A stretch of DNA of 13,652 nucleotides, taken from the NCBI GenBank assembly GCA_947367285.1, contig CANBDB010000028.1, forward strand, positions 1-13,652, in the 5' to 3' direction. The position numbers and the translations under genes are program-made. This document shows positions 1 through 7,018 of the stretch, piece by piece. Origin of the DNA: an uncultured Clostridia bacterium (GTDB taxonomy: Bacteria > Bacillota > Clostridia > Oscillospirales > CAG-272). The notes under the pieces were generated by a model, which saw only the letters and a program-made list of their open reading frames with translations, searched no databases and was not told the origin of the DNA. Position 1 is the stretch's first letter, and the number at the start of each line of letters is the position of its first letter.

Positions 1-33
1 ATAATTTACTGAAGTTAATTGTTAGTAGAACAT

Positions 34-1029
34 ATGAAGAACAAGCTCTTTTTAATACTATTGTTGGCAAGTATTTTGCTGACATCCTGCGATTTTTGGA
101 ATAATATATTCACACCAACTCAGTCCACGCTCCCCGAAGGCGATGGTTTTTTTGAGGGAGTGCAGGTCGATCTCGATATGAATATGAATTATCCCATTGT
201 TGATAACATGCCCGATGGTGAAGGCAAACCTCTAAAGGTTATCCTTTTGCTTGGTCAAAGCAATGCTTCCGGCTGCTCGGCAGGTCTTTATTTGAAAGAA
301 AATATAGGCGAAGCAGCTTATGAAAAGTATGAAAACGGCTTTGACAACGTGCTTATCAATTACTGCATTGACAACCACAACTCCACAAGCGAGGGCGAGT
401 TTTTGAAGGTAGATATGACCTGCGGTGCATACGGGGGAGCTTTTGGCCCGGAGGTCGGAATGGCCGAGGTTCTTTCCGCGGCTTTTCCTGACGAGCAAAT
501 CGTGATCCTCAAATACACAATGTCGGGGTATACTATTAATTATCATTGGCTACTGAAATACCAGCGCGGTGATATTTATGAGGCATTTTTGGAATTTGTA
601 AATACATATATGGGTTATCTTTCCGACAAAAATTATGATGCGAGAATCGGCGCTGTTTGTTGGATGCAGGGGGAGAGCGATACCACGGAATTCAAGGCAT
701 CGAGATACTATGATAATCAAGTTAAGCTTGTGGAATATTTGAGGGAGGATCTCGCGCAGTATGCCGAGGAGGGCGGCATTTACTTTATTGATGCAGGTAT
801 TTCAAACAGTCCGTACTGCGAGCCTGCTTATGACGTGGTGAACGAAGCGAAGGAGCTTTTTTCCGAGCTTTCGGAGCTTAATCTCTATTTCTCCACCATA
901 GACCTTGGATTCACAATTAATAAGGAGCCTCCCGGAGACCCCGATTGGGGTCATTACGACTCACTTTCCGAGCTTGAGCTCGGCAGGGAATTTGGTAAAA
1001 GGATAGTTGATATTTATCTGAAAAAGTAG
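34..1029 (+). CDS. SASA/CE6-like carbohydrate esterase, lipoprotein
   Basis: Predicted extracytoplasmic serine esterase of the sialate-O-acetylesterase/carbohydrate esterase 6 type (SGNH-like), 331 aa. Residues 1-19 form a lipoprotein signal peptide: Lys2/Lys4, a Leu/Ile-rich core, then LLTSC with Cys19 as the lipidation site. The family blocks follow in order: GQSN at 74-77 with Ser76 the likely nucleophile, GPEVG at 138-142, WMQGESD at 210-216, and DWGH at 304-307 supplying the Asp/His pair. These enzymes remove acetyl groups from sugars such as xylan side groups or sialic acid; the substrate here cannot be read. An in-frame TAA at 16-18 limits the start. A TTG at 19 would add five residues before the signal peptide, so ATG 34 is preferred, although no clear Shine-Dalgarno is visible. 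It has no terminator before the promoter of the next gene. Confidence 0.82.
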   Translation: MKNKLFLILLLASILLTSCDFWNNIFTPTQSTLPEGDGFFEGVQVDLDMNMNYPIVDNMPDGEGKPLKVILLLGQSNASGCSAGLYLKENIGEAAYEKYENGFDNVLINYCIDNHNSTSEGEFLKVDMTCGAYGGAFGPEVGMAEVLSAAFPDEQIVILKYTMSGYTINYHWLLKYQRGDIYEAFLEFVNTYMGYLSDKNYDARIGAVCWMQGESDTTEFKASRYYDNQVKLVEYLREDLAQYAEEGGIYFIDAGISNSPYCEPAYDVVNEAKELFSELSELNLYFSTIDLGFTINKEPPGDPDWGHYDSLSELELGREFGKRIVDIYLKK

Positions 1030-1038
1030 AAAATTTTA

Positions 1039-1067
1039 TTGACAACGGCTCACTATTTTGATATAAT
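1039..1067 (+). promoter_or_regulatory. Consensus sigma-70/SigA promoter of the serine dehydratase-ddl unit
   Basis: TTGACA at 1039-1044 and TATAAT at 1062-1067, with a 17-base spacer: a full match to the housekeeping consensus in both hexamers. Transcription should start near 1074. It lies only 10 bases after the esterase stop codon and 40 bases before the ATG of the fusion gene. A promoter this strong usually needs a repressor, which fits the palindrome just downstream. Confidence 0.88.
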
Positions 1068-1071
1068 AAAC

Positions 1072-1086
1072 TCAACTTGGAGTTGA
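1072..1086. promoter_or_regulatory. Putative operator: perfect inverted repeat at the transcription start
   Basis: TCAACT-TGG-AGTTGA is a perfect 6-base inverted repeat with a 3-base centre. It starts four bases after the -10 hexamer and covers the expected +1. Its size and position fit a dimeric HTH repressor blocking RNA polymerase. The first gene of the unit carries an XRE domain, so autoregulation is the simplest reading; that link is inferred. A repeat this short in the leader could also arise by chance. Confidence 0.5.
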
Positions 1087-1106
1087 TTTTGAGAGGTGAT
1101 AAAAAT

Positions 1107-2537
1107 ATGAGAACACAGGGTGAAAGAATTAAAAAGCTTAGAAAGAGCAAGGGTGTAACCCAGCGCGAGCTTGCCGAGCGACTTGGTATTTCCGAGCAAG
1201 CTATTTCCAAGTGGGAGAAAAATCTCTCCAATCCTTCTACCAAAAATCTTTTGCAAATAGCCAAGATTTTTGGTGTTTCCATAACTTATTTTTATCAAAG
1301 TGAAGAATCACAAAGCAAAAAAATCGTTCGCGGAAGCGGTATGGCATCTCTTCGCGAGCTTTACAAGATAGGGCGCGGACCGTCGAGCTCACACACGATA
1401 GGGCCTGAGCGCGCTTGCTTGCGCTTTAAGGCGGAGCATCCTGCCGAAAGCTACCGTGCGGTGCTTTACGGATCCCTCTCAAAAACAGGCAAGGGGCACG
1501 GCACGGATTACGTTATCAAGGAGACCTTTTTGCCCCAAATATGCGAGGTGGAATTTGACTTTGATACCGAATGCACGGTGCATCCCAACACTATGGATCT
1601 CATTGCCATTAGTGGCGGCAGAGAAATAGCCAAGCAGCGCTTTTACAGCGTTGGTGGCGGAAGTATCGTTGCTGAGGGCGAAACCCTCGCGCAAAGTGAG
1701 ATGATTTACCCACTCGACACCTTCAAGGATATTGCCGATTACTGCCGCGCACGTGGAATCAGAATTTGGGAATATGCTTTTGAAATTGAGGGCGAGGGTT
1801 TTTATGCCCATATGGAAAGCATATGGAAGGCTATGCGCGAATCCATGAGTGCTGGAATTGAAGATGAGGGAATACTCCCCGGCGGTCTTGGAGTTCACAA
1901 GAAGGCAAAGCAGCTCTATAACTCGTATAAGGAAGGCGAAAACCGTGAAACGCGTGAGGACCGTCTCGTTTGCGCGCTTGCATTTGCCGTGGGAGAGCAA
2001 AATGCGGCAGGTCAAAGAATCGTTACTGCGCCCACCTGCGGTGCGGCAGGTGTTTTGCCTGCGGTAATGCTCTATCACAAGCACAAGAGGCAGGCAACTG
2101 ACGACGATATTATTAAGGCACTCACAACCGCGGGTGTAATAGGCAATCTTATAAAACACAATGCATCAATTTCAGGTGCGGAATGCGGTTGTCAAGCGGA
2201 GGTAGGAAGCGCGTGCTCAATGGCGGCGGCGGCTCTTGCGGAGCTTTACGGAATGGATATTGACAAGATAGAATATGCGGCGGAGATTGCCCTTGAGCAT
2301 CATCTTGGCCTTACCTGTGACCCCATTTGCGGACTTGTTCAAATCCCCTGCATTGAGAGAAACGCGGTTGCGGCGATGCGTGCTATCAACGCGGCTAACC
2401 TTGCGGATCTTCTTTTTGACACAAGAAAGATCTCCTTTGACAAGGTTGTTATCGCGATGAAGGAAACGGGCGATGATATGAGTCCTGCGTATAAGGAAAC
2501 GAGTGAAGCGGGACTTGCAAAGATAGCGGTTAAATAG
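1107..2537 (+). CDS. sdaA: XRE-family HTH domain fused to Fe-S L-serine dehydratase
   Basis: A 476-aa fusion. Residues about 2-60 are an XRE/HTH_3 domain (helices around VTQRELAERLGISEQAISKW, 17-36). A short linker (64-78) leads to a single-chain L-serine ammonia-lyase (79-476), which converts L-serine to pyruvate and ammonia using a [4Fe-4S] cluster. The beta part has KIGRGPSSSHTIGP (87-100) and the alpha part has TAPTCGAAG. Candidate cluster ligands are Cys362 (GCQ), Cys404 (TCDP) and Cys415 (IPCIERNA). Their spacing of 42 and 11 equals that of Cys343/385/396 in Legionella serine dehydratase. The enzyme part is about 398 aa against 454 in E. coli SdaA; it lacks a beta-domain segment after the GKGHxTD motif and has no ACT domain. 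ATG 1107 has GAGAGGTGAT at 1091-1100, so it is preferred over TTG 1077. An ATG at 1341, after GGAAG, could start the enzyme alone. Fusion of regulator and enzyme suggests serine-responsive control. Confidence 0.9.
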   Translation: MRTQGERIKKLRKSKGVTQRELAERLGISEQAISKWEKNLSNPSTKNLLQIAKIFGVSITYFYQSEESQSKKIVRGSGMASLRELYKIGRGPSSSHTIGPERACLRFKAEHPAESYRAVLYGSLSKTGKGHGTDYVIKETFLPQICEVEFDFDTECTVHPNTMDLIAISGGREIAKQRFYSVGGGSIVAEGETLAQSEMIYPLDTFKDIADYCRARGIRIWEYAFEIEGEGFYAHMESIWKAMRESMSAGIEDEGILPGGLGVHKKAKQLYNSYKEGENRETREDRLVCALAFAVGEQNAAGQRIVTAPTCGAAGVLPAVMLYHKHKRQATDDDIIKALTTAGVIGNLIKHNASISGAECGCQAEVGSACSMAAAALAELYGMDIDKIEYAAEIALEHHLGLTCDPICGLVQIPCIERNAVAAMRAINAANLADLLFDTRKISFDKVVIAMKETGDDMSPAYKETSEAGLAKIAVK

Positions 2538-2567
2538 CATAGTATAAATAAAAAAGAGGTTTTAGTA

Positions 2568-3569
2568 ATGAATATAGTAGTTTTGGCAGGCGGTCTCAGT
2601 ATGGAGCGCGACGTCTCCTTGGCATCGGGCTCGCTTATTGCGAATGCACTTCGTGATGCGGGTGAGCATGCGGTGCTAGTCGACCTGTATTATGGAATAG
2701 AAAAAGAAAAGATGAATTTTGATGGCGTTTCGGGTAGATACGAGTATAAAATTCCCAAACTTGCTCCCGATCTTGACGCGCTTATCGCAGGAAACGGCGG
2801 CAGGGAAAATCCCGTTGGGGAGAACGTAATCGAATTTTGTAAAATGGCGGACGTTGCTTTTCTCGCACTCCACGGTGGAGTTGGTGAAAACGGAAAGCTC
2901 CAAGCGCTCCTTGAAATGAACGGTGTAAGATTTACCGGTAGCTCATCCGTTGGATGCATGCTTTCAATGGATAAAATAATTTCTAAAGAGCTTGTGGCAA
3001 GGGAAGGAATTCCTACTGCCGAGTGGCTTACAAACAAGGACAATAGAGATGAACTCAAAAGCCTCATTCCTTGCTTTGTAAAGCCTGCGGATAACGGCTC
3101 CAGTGTTGGTGTTACCAAGGTTGTTAGTGAAAAGGAGCTCAATGATGCGCTTGATGAGGCGGAAAAGTTCTCCGATAATGTTCTCGTTGAAAAACAGGTA
3201 GTGGGCAGGGAATTTTCCGTTGGAATATTGGACGGCAAGGCACTTCCTCCTATTGAAATTATTGCAAGCGGAGATTTTTATAACTACAAGGTGAAATATC
3301 AAGCGGGACTCGCTCGTGAAATTTGTCCTGCGCCTCTTAGCGAGGAGTTGACCCATAAACTACAGGGCTATGCTGAGCGCGCACATAAAATTTTGCGCCT
3401 TGGCGCATATTCGAGAATTGACTTTATTCTTGACGAAGGGGGAGAATTTTTCTTCCTTGAAGCGAATGCACTTCCGGGTATGACACCCACTAGCTTGCTT
3501 CCCCAAGAGGCGGCGGCAAGTGGTATGAGCTACACTGAGCTTTGCCTTAAATTGATCGAATTAGCATAA
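2568..3569 (+). CDS. ddl: D-alanine--D-alanine ligase
   Basis: ATP-grasp ligase that makes D-Ala-D-Ala for the peptidoglycan stem peptide in the cytoplasm; 333 aa, normal length. Visible motifs: GGLSMERDVS at 8-17 with Glu13, LHGGVGENG at 101-109, the phosphate-binding region FVKPADNGSSVGV at 170-182, FYNYKVKY at 237-244 (omega loop), RIDF with Asp285, and LEANALPGMTP with Glu298/Asn300 for Mg2+. The Tyr-containing KY omega loop resembles ordinary Ddl enzymes rather than the VanA/VanB D-lactate ligases. AGAGG at 2555-2559 lies 8 bases before the ATG. The gene starts 30 bases after the serine dehydratase stop with no visible promoter or terminator between, so the two are probably co-transcribed. 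It is not next to murF, its frequent partner elsewhere. Confidence 0.96.
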   Translation: MNIVVLAGGLSMERDVSLASGSLIANALRDAGEHAVLVDLYYGIEKEKMNFDGVSGRYEYKIPKLAPDLDALIAGNGGRENPVGENVIEFCKMADVAFLALHGGVGENGKLQALLEMNGVRFTGSSSVGCMLSMDKIISKELVAREGIPTAEWLTNKDNRDELKSLIPCFVKPADNGSSVGVTKVVSEKELNDALDEAEKFSDNVLVEKQVVGREFSVGILDGKALPPIEIIASGDFYNYKVKYQAGLAREICPAPLSEELTHKLQGYAERAHKILRLGAYSRIDFILDEGGEFFFLEANALPGMTPTSLLPQEAAASGMSYTELCLKLIELA

Positions 3570-3602
3570 AAAAGATGCAGTCAGTTGACTGCATCTTTTT
3601 TT
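3570..3602. terminator. Bidirectional rho-independent terminator between ddl and the converging operon
   Basis: Arms GATGCAGTCA (3574-3583) and TGACTGCATC (3586-3595) are perfect complements around GT; in RNA the inner pairs will open into a larger loop. The hairpin is flanked by A's on the left (3570-3573) and seven T's on the right (3596-3602), so it works for transcripts from either side. The T-tract overlaps the stop codon of the minus-strand gene ending at 3601. Confidence 0.93.
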
Positions 3603-4482
3603 ATTTTTCAATTACTTTATATTTCAAATTGTGATGGAGCTTGAACTCTCTGTTTCCCACGTTTATTAGAGTTATGGGGGAGAGGGAATGAAGCTTTAAA
3701 TCGTAAATGAGCCTTGATTTTTTAAGTCCCGAGCGTATTCTATGGTTTGGGAGTGAAAGCGATACTCGAGCCGCTTCCACCGCGAGTGCAGCAAGATATA
3801 CATTGCAAAGATTGATGCTCGGAATGCGAAATAGGTCATTGAAATAGAAAAACTGCGTTCCTCCGAGGAGCTTTGAGGTGAAAATGGTGATTTTGTTTTG
3901 CGACACATAGCTGATGCGAGTACCTAGTTTGCTCTTTGTGGTAGAGGTATAATCGAAATTTTCTTTGCTTGTGGCAGAAATTATCTCCCCGGTTCCCACG
4001 GGAGCGAGATTTATAAGTCCTTCGTTCTTTTCGTCATCATTTGATGTCAGGATGAGGGTATGTGGGATGATTTTCGTATTTTTGAAAAGCTCCTTGCAAC
4101 ACGGGTATGATACCTCAAAAAGAAGATAGACATTTTCCAAAATCTCCAGTGCAACACCGCAAAGCAGCTCCTCATTTGAGATAAGCTTTTGAGTTCTTCT
4201 AAGCAAGAGTCCCGCGCTTATAGTTATATTTTTAGTGTCCACGGGCACACCGTTTTGCAAAAATCTATCTTTTAGTTCCACGCGATCCGAATTGATATAT
4301 CTCGCGTGTCCAATGCCCTTGGCACTCATAATTGATGAAAGAAAGGATGCGACGTTGCTCGCATCCTCTCCAACAATAAAGATAATTTTTGTGTTAAAAT
4401 TGCTTTTGATTTTTGCTGTTGCAGGTGTAAAGGATGCCGTGGTATTATTTTCTATAAATTGTTTGAGATGCTTATACGTCAT
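3601..4482 (-). CDS. FolC-like (folylpolyglutamate synthase-derived) protein without active-site motifs
   Basis: A 293-aa protein, unlikely to be recognised by motif alone. I align it by eye to folylpolyglutamate/dihydrofolate synthase (Mur ligase superfamily). MTYKHLKQFIEN fits the family N-terminus. IIFIVGEDASNVASFLSSIMSAKG (33-56) sits where the P-loop strand, GTNGKGS and following helix lie. VELKDRFLQNGVPVD (68-82) matches the 'FNERI.I.G.PI' segment. NLCNVYLAALAVEAA (224-238) matches the 'QR/HQ-N' helix, and ITLINVGNREF (270-280) sits at the DGAHN site. The P-loop Gly-Lys-Ser and the Asp/His of DGAHN are gone, and the C-terminal domain of about 140 aa is missing, so ligase activity is not expected. 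The reading frame is intact. It starts in an ATGA overlap with the methyltransferase, with GGAG at 4487-4490, so translation is probably coupled. It may bind a partner or ligand; the function is unknown. Confidence 0.6.
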   Translation of the reverse strand: MTYKHLKQFIENNTTASFTPATAKIKSNFNTKIIFIVGEDASNVASFLSSIMSAKGIGHARYINSDRVELKDRFLQNGVPVDTKNITISAGLLLRRTQKLISNEELLCGVALEILENVYLLFEVSYPCCKELFKNTKIIPHTLILTSNDDEKNEGLINLAPVGTGEIISATSKENFDYTSTTKSKLGTRISYVSQNKITIFTSKLLGGTQFFYFNDLFRIPSINLCNVYLAALAVEAARVSLSLPNHRIRSGLKKSRLIYDLKLHSLSPITLINVGNREFKLHHNLKYKVIEK

Positions 4483-5657
4483 ATTTCTCCAAGCAAGAAA
4501 CGTCTAGCTGCCTCATATTCCTGATCTGCCGCCTTGGCGCGCTTGAGATTTGCAGGGGTGTTGGGTTTCTTAATTGCGCGAAGGAGTATATTTTTGGGAG
4601 TTTCCTCGGGGTCGATAAGCTCAACCGCTACACAAGAATAGTTGTTTGCCTCAAGTCGCTTTAAGCGGAGTGCGTCGGTTGCCGCGTCGCAAAGCTTTTG
4701 ACGTAGCATGGAGTGCTCGGTTACAAAAGCGAGGGGCTTGCACTTTATTGTGTGATTAAGCTTGTGATGACAGCAGGGAGTTGATAGGATTACCTTTGCT
4801 TCCTCGGCAATGGCCTTGTCAAGCACGATATCGGTTGCGATATCGCACGCATGAAGGGAGATGACGAGGTGGGGCTTTTCCTCACACTCGTATTTGGTGA
4901 TGTCTCCGCAATAGAATTTGAGAGTATCAAATCCAACGTCGCGCGCAACTGTATTACAGTACTCAATAACGTCTGATTTCAAATCAACACCGTACATTTT
5001 AACTGCTCTGCCCATAACGTTTTTGAGATAGTGATATACCGCAAATGAGAGATAGCTCTTGCCACAGCAAAGATCGTATACCACAAGCTCGCCCGACTCG
5101 GGCAAGCTCTGATAAATGTCGCGCACGTTTTCAACAAATTTGTTGATTTGGCGGAATTTGGATTGCTTTTTATCGTAAACTCTACCGTTTTTATCGCTGA
5201 CACCAAGGTATTTTAGAAATTCCGCATCACCCTGAATGATGTAATTTTTCTCTTGATTATTGCCCTTAATCTCCGCCTTTTCAACGGAATTTGCGTTGAG
5301 CTTGCTTGTGAGGTTGCTAACGCCAATGAGGGTTATCTTTCCTGATTTTGACGATTTGTATTCACAGTCTCCTGCGGTTGTGATGAGATTTACCTGCGAG
5401 TAAGCGCAAATAAGGGAGCAAAGGCGCTCGGTGGCATCCGCATCCACAAAAATGTTCTCGTGTTTTGCCTTGTTATCGGTGTGAAAGCTCTCGGCTTGAA
5501 GGCAGAGCTTACCCGAGATGTTTTTGAGTGTGAGCACGGTTTTTATTATGCTTTTGTCAATGGATTTTGAAAATACCGCCTTTTTGAGAGCCTGCTTTTC
5601 GGTTGCAAGAACGATAGAAGTCGCAAAATCGCGTATTTTTGAATCAAAATTTGTCAT
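4479..5657 (-). CDS. Class I SAM-dependent methyltransferase, Methyltransf_32/TRM13-like CCxH type
   Basis: 392 aa. Residues about 150-350 form a Rossmann methyltransferase: VVYDLCCGKSYLSF (192-205) is the SAM-binding motif I in the cysteine-bearing form, GVDL (223-226) is the acidic strand-2 end, GDI (251-253) follows, and SLHACDIATD (267-276) and PCCHHKL (294-300) complete the set. DLCCGK...SLHACD...PCCH is the signature I associate with the Methyltransf_32 family (METTL25/GSTCD relatives) and, in part, the TRM13 tRNA 2'-O-methyltransferases; this suggests an RNA or protein substrate but does not prove it. Residues 1-150 hold no motif I recognise and may bind substrate. The C-terminal tail (365-392) is Ala/Lys/Arg-rich. 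The start overlaps the preceding stop by four bases (ATGA, 5654-5657); AGGAG at 5670-5674 lies 12 bases upstream, rather far. Confidence 0.8.
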   Translation of the reverse strand: MTNFDSKIRDFATSIVLATEKQALKKAVFSKSIDKSIIKTVLTLKNISGKLCLQAESFHTDNKAKHENIFVDADATERLCSLICAYSQVNLITTAGDCEYKSSKSGKITLIGVSNLTSKLNANSVEKAEIKGNNQEKNYIIQGDAEFLKYLGVSDKNGRVYDKKQSKFRQINKFVENVRDIYQSLPESGELVVYDLCCGKSYLSFAVYHYLKNVMGRAVKMYGVDLKSDVIEYCNTVARDVGFDTLKFYCGDITKYECEEKPHLVISLHACDIATDIVLDKAIAEEAKVILSTPCCHHKLNHTIKCKPLAFVTEHSMLRQKLCDAATDALRLKRLEANNYSCVAVELIDPEETPKNILLRAIKKPNTPANLKRAKAADQEYEAARRFLLGEI

Positions 5658-5914
5658 ATTTTGGGTGGTCTCCTGTTGCGGCTCATTTTGAAGAGTCGGT
5701 TCATTCTTTTTGAAATGCTTTCCTTTTTCTCGGCGGTCTCGCGCTCAAGTTTTTTTGGTGAGTGATAGTTTTCGCCGTCGAATTCAATGGTGAAAATATC
5801 ATTTTCCTCAATGGAACTCAAGACATCTTTTGAAATTTCATATTTCTTATCGTTTTCGTCAAGACAAACACCGATATTTTCTTCGTATCTATCGAGAACT
5901 AATTTTAAAATCAT
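5654..5914 (-). CDS. DUF3006 family small protein
   Basis: 86 aa. The start MILKLVLDRYEENIGVCLDE and the following KKYEISKDVL...ENDIF match the DUF3006 pattern of a small beta-rich domain (a 'DRFE...AV.E' strand, then a 'DVL' strand). The C-terminal third (54-86) is strongly basic, with KRMNRLFKMSRNRR near the end, which could contact nucleic acid. No biochemical role is known to me. From memory, DUF3006 genes in Bacillota often sit beside ComEC/metallo-beta-lactamase genes; here it lies between asd and an RNA-methyltransferase-like gene. Its ribosome site, AAAGGAT, overlaps the asd stop codon, 12 bases separate the two genes, and its own stop overlaps the next start, so it is firmly inside the operon. 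Confidence 0.72.
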   Translation of the reverse strand: MILKLVLDRYEENIGVCLDENDKKYEISKDVLSSIEENDIFTIEFDGENYHSPKKLERETAEKKESISKRMNRLFKMSRNRRPPKI

Positions 5915-5926
5915 ATTATTTATCCT

Positions 5927-7000
5927 TTAGTCAAAATATCCTTTTTTATAAAGAAGCTCGGCAATAAGCACCGCTCCCCCGGCCGCACCGCGAAGTGTGT
6001 TGTGGGAGAGTCCTACGAATTTGTAGTCGTACACACTATCCTCACGAAGTCGGCCTGCACAAACTCCCATACCGCCAAAAATGTCGCGGTCGAGCTTTGC
6101 TTGGGGGCGGTTATCTTCTTCAAAATAGGTAATAAATTGCTTGGGCGCGTGGGGAAGGGAGAGCTCTTGGGGCTCGCCACGGAAATTTTTCCAAGCGGTA
6201 AGGATTTGTTCCTTAGTGGGTTTATTTCTAAATTTCACAAACACTGCGGCAGTATGACCGTCGGTTACGGGAACGCGAATGCATTGAGTAGTTATTTTTA
6301 TATCGTTTGTCTTAACTATCTCACCGTTTTGAATGCTTCCCCAAACCTTGAGGGGCTCCTGCTCGCTCTTTTCTTCCTCACCGCCAATGAATGGAATAAC
6401 GTTGTCAACCATCTCTTGCCATTCGGCAAAGGTCTTGCCCGCACCCGAAATTGCCTGATACGTTGTGGCAACTACCTCGTATGGTTCAAATTCAAGCAGG
6501 GGAGTGAGCATTGGAACGTAGGACTGAATGGAGCAGTTGGGCTTAACTGCGATAAAGCCACGGGTTGTTCCAAGTCGAGCTTTTTGGGTTTCGATAATCT
6601 CAAGGTGCTCGGGATTTATTTCGGGAATAACCATTGGTACATCAGCAGTCATACGGTGTGCGGAGTTATTTGATACAACGGGTATCTCCGCCTTAGCATA
6701 CGCTTCCTCAAGCGCGCGGATATCGTCCTTTTTCATATCCACCGCACAGAAAACGAAGTCCACGTGGAGTCTTATTGCATCAATATCCTGTGCGTCCACA
6801 ACGGTCATATTTTTATATTCTTCGGGGATGGGAGTGGTCATCTTCCAACGGGCACCCACTGCATCCACATATTTTTGCCCTGCGCTTCTTTTAGACGCGG
6901 CAAGAACTGTTACTTCAAAGAAGGGGTGGTTATCAAGCAAGGTCAAAAATCTTTGACCCACCATACCTGTAGCACCAACAATACCAACTCTTTTTTTCAT
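5927..7000 (-). CDS. asd: Aspartate-semialdehyde dehydrogenase, archaeal/fungal type
   Basis: Reduces L-aspartyl 4-phosphate to L-aspartate 4-semialdehyde with NADPH, the branch point toward lysine/diaminopimelate, threonine and methionine. 357 aa. Residues 7-18 (IVGATGMVGQRF) bind NADP. Cys156 in KPNCSIQS is the catalytic thiol, SGAGKT (185-190) follows, and His249 in RVPVTDGHTA is the acid/base residue. The length and the 'KPNCSIQ' and 'VPVTDGHT' forms fit the archaeal/fungal branch of the family rather than the usual Gram-negative or B. subtilis branch; several Clostridia carry this form. GAGAGGT about 8 bases before the ATG is a good ribosome site. It begins 18 bases after the rsmI stop. 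No lysine or SAM riboswitch is visible near it. Confidence 0.94.
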   Translation of the reverse strand: MKKRVGIVGATGMVGQRFLTLLDNHPFFEVTVLAASKRSAGQKYVDAVGARWKMTTPIPEEYKNMTVVDAQDIDAIRLHVDFVFCAVDMKKDDIRALEEAYAKAEIPVVSNNSAHRMTADVPMVIPEINPEHLEIIETQKARLGTTRGFIAVKPNCSIQSYVPMLTPLLEFEPYEVVATTYQAISGAGKTFAEWQEMVDNVIPFIGGEEEKSEQEPLKVWGSIQNGEIVKTNDIKITTQCIRVPVTDGHTAAVFVKFRNKPTKEQILTAWKNFRGEPQELSLPHAPKQFITYFEEDNRPQAKLDRDIFGGMGVCAGRLREDSVYDYKFVGLSHNTLRGAAGGAVLIAELLYKKGYFD

Positions 7001-7018
7001 AAAGTACCTCTCAAAACA

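Noticed and set aside
1479..2159. 226-codon open frame on the minus strand inside the serine dehydratase gene
   Set aside because: It is antisense to a clearly conserved enzyme, has no ribosome site or recognisable domain, and its composition follows codon bias of the plus-strand gene.
2568..3569. Vancomycin-resistance type ligase (VanA/VanC) because of the serine enzyme upstream
   Set aside because: The omega loop FYNYKVKYQAG resembles ordinary Ddl enzymes, and no VanH, VanX, VanT or two-component genes are present.
6002..6956. Two overlapping plus-strand frames opposite asd
   Set aside because: Both are antisense to well-conserved asd codons, overlap each other in different frames and show no family motifs.
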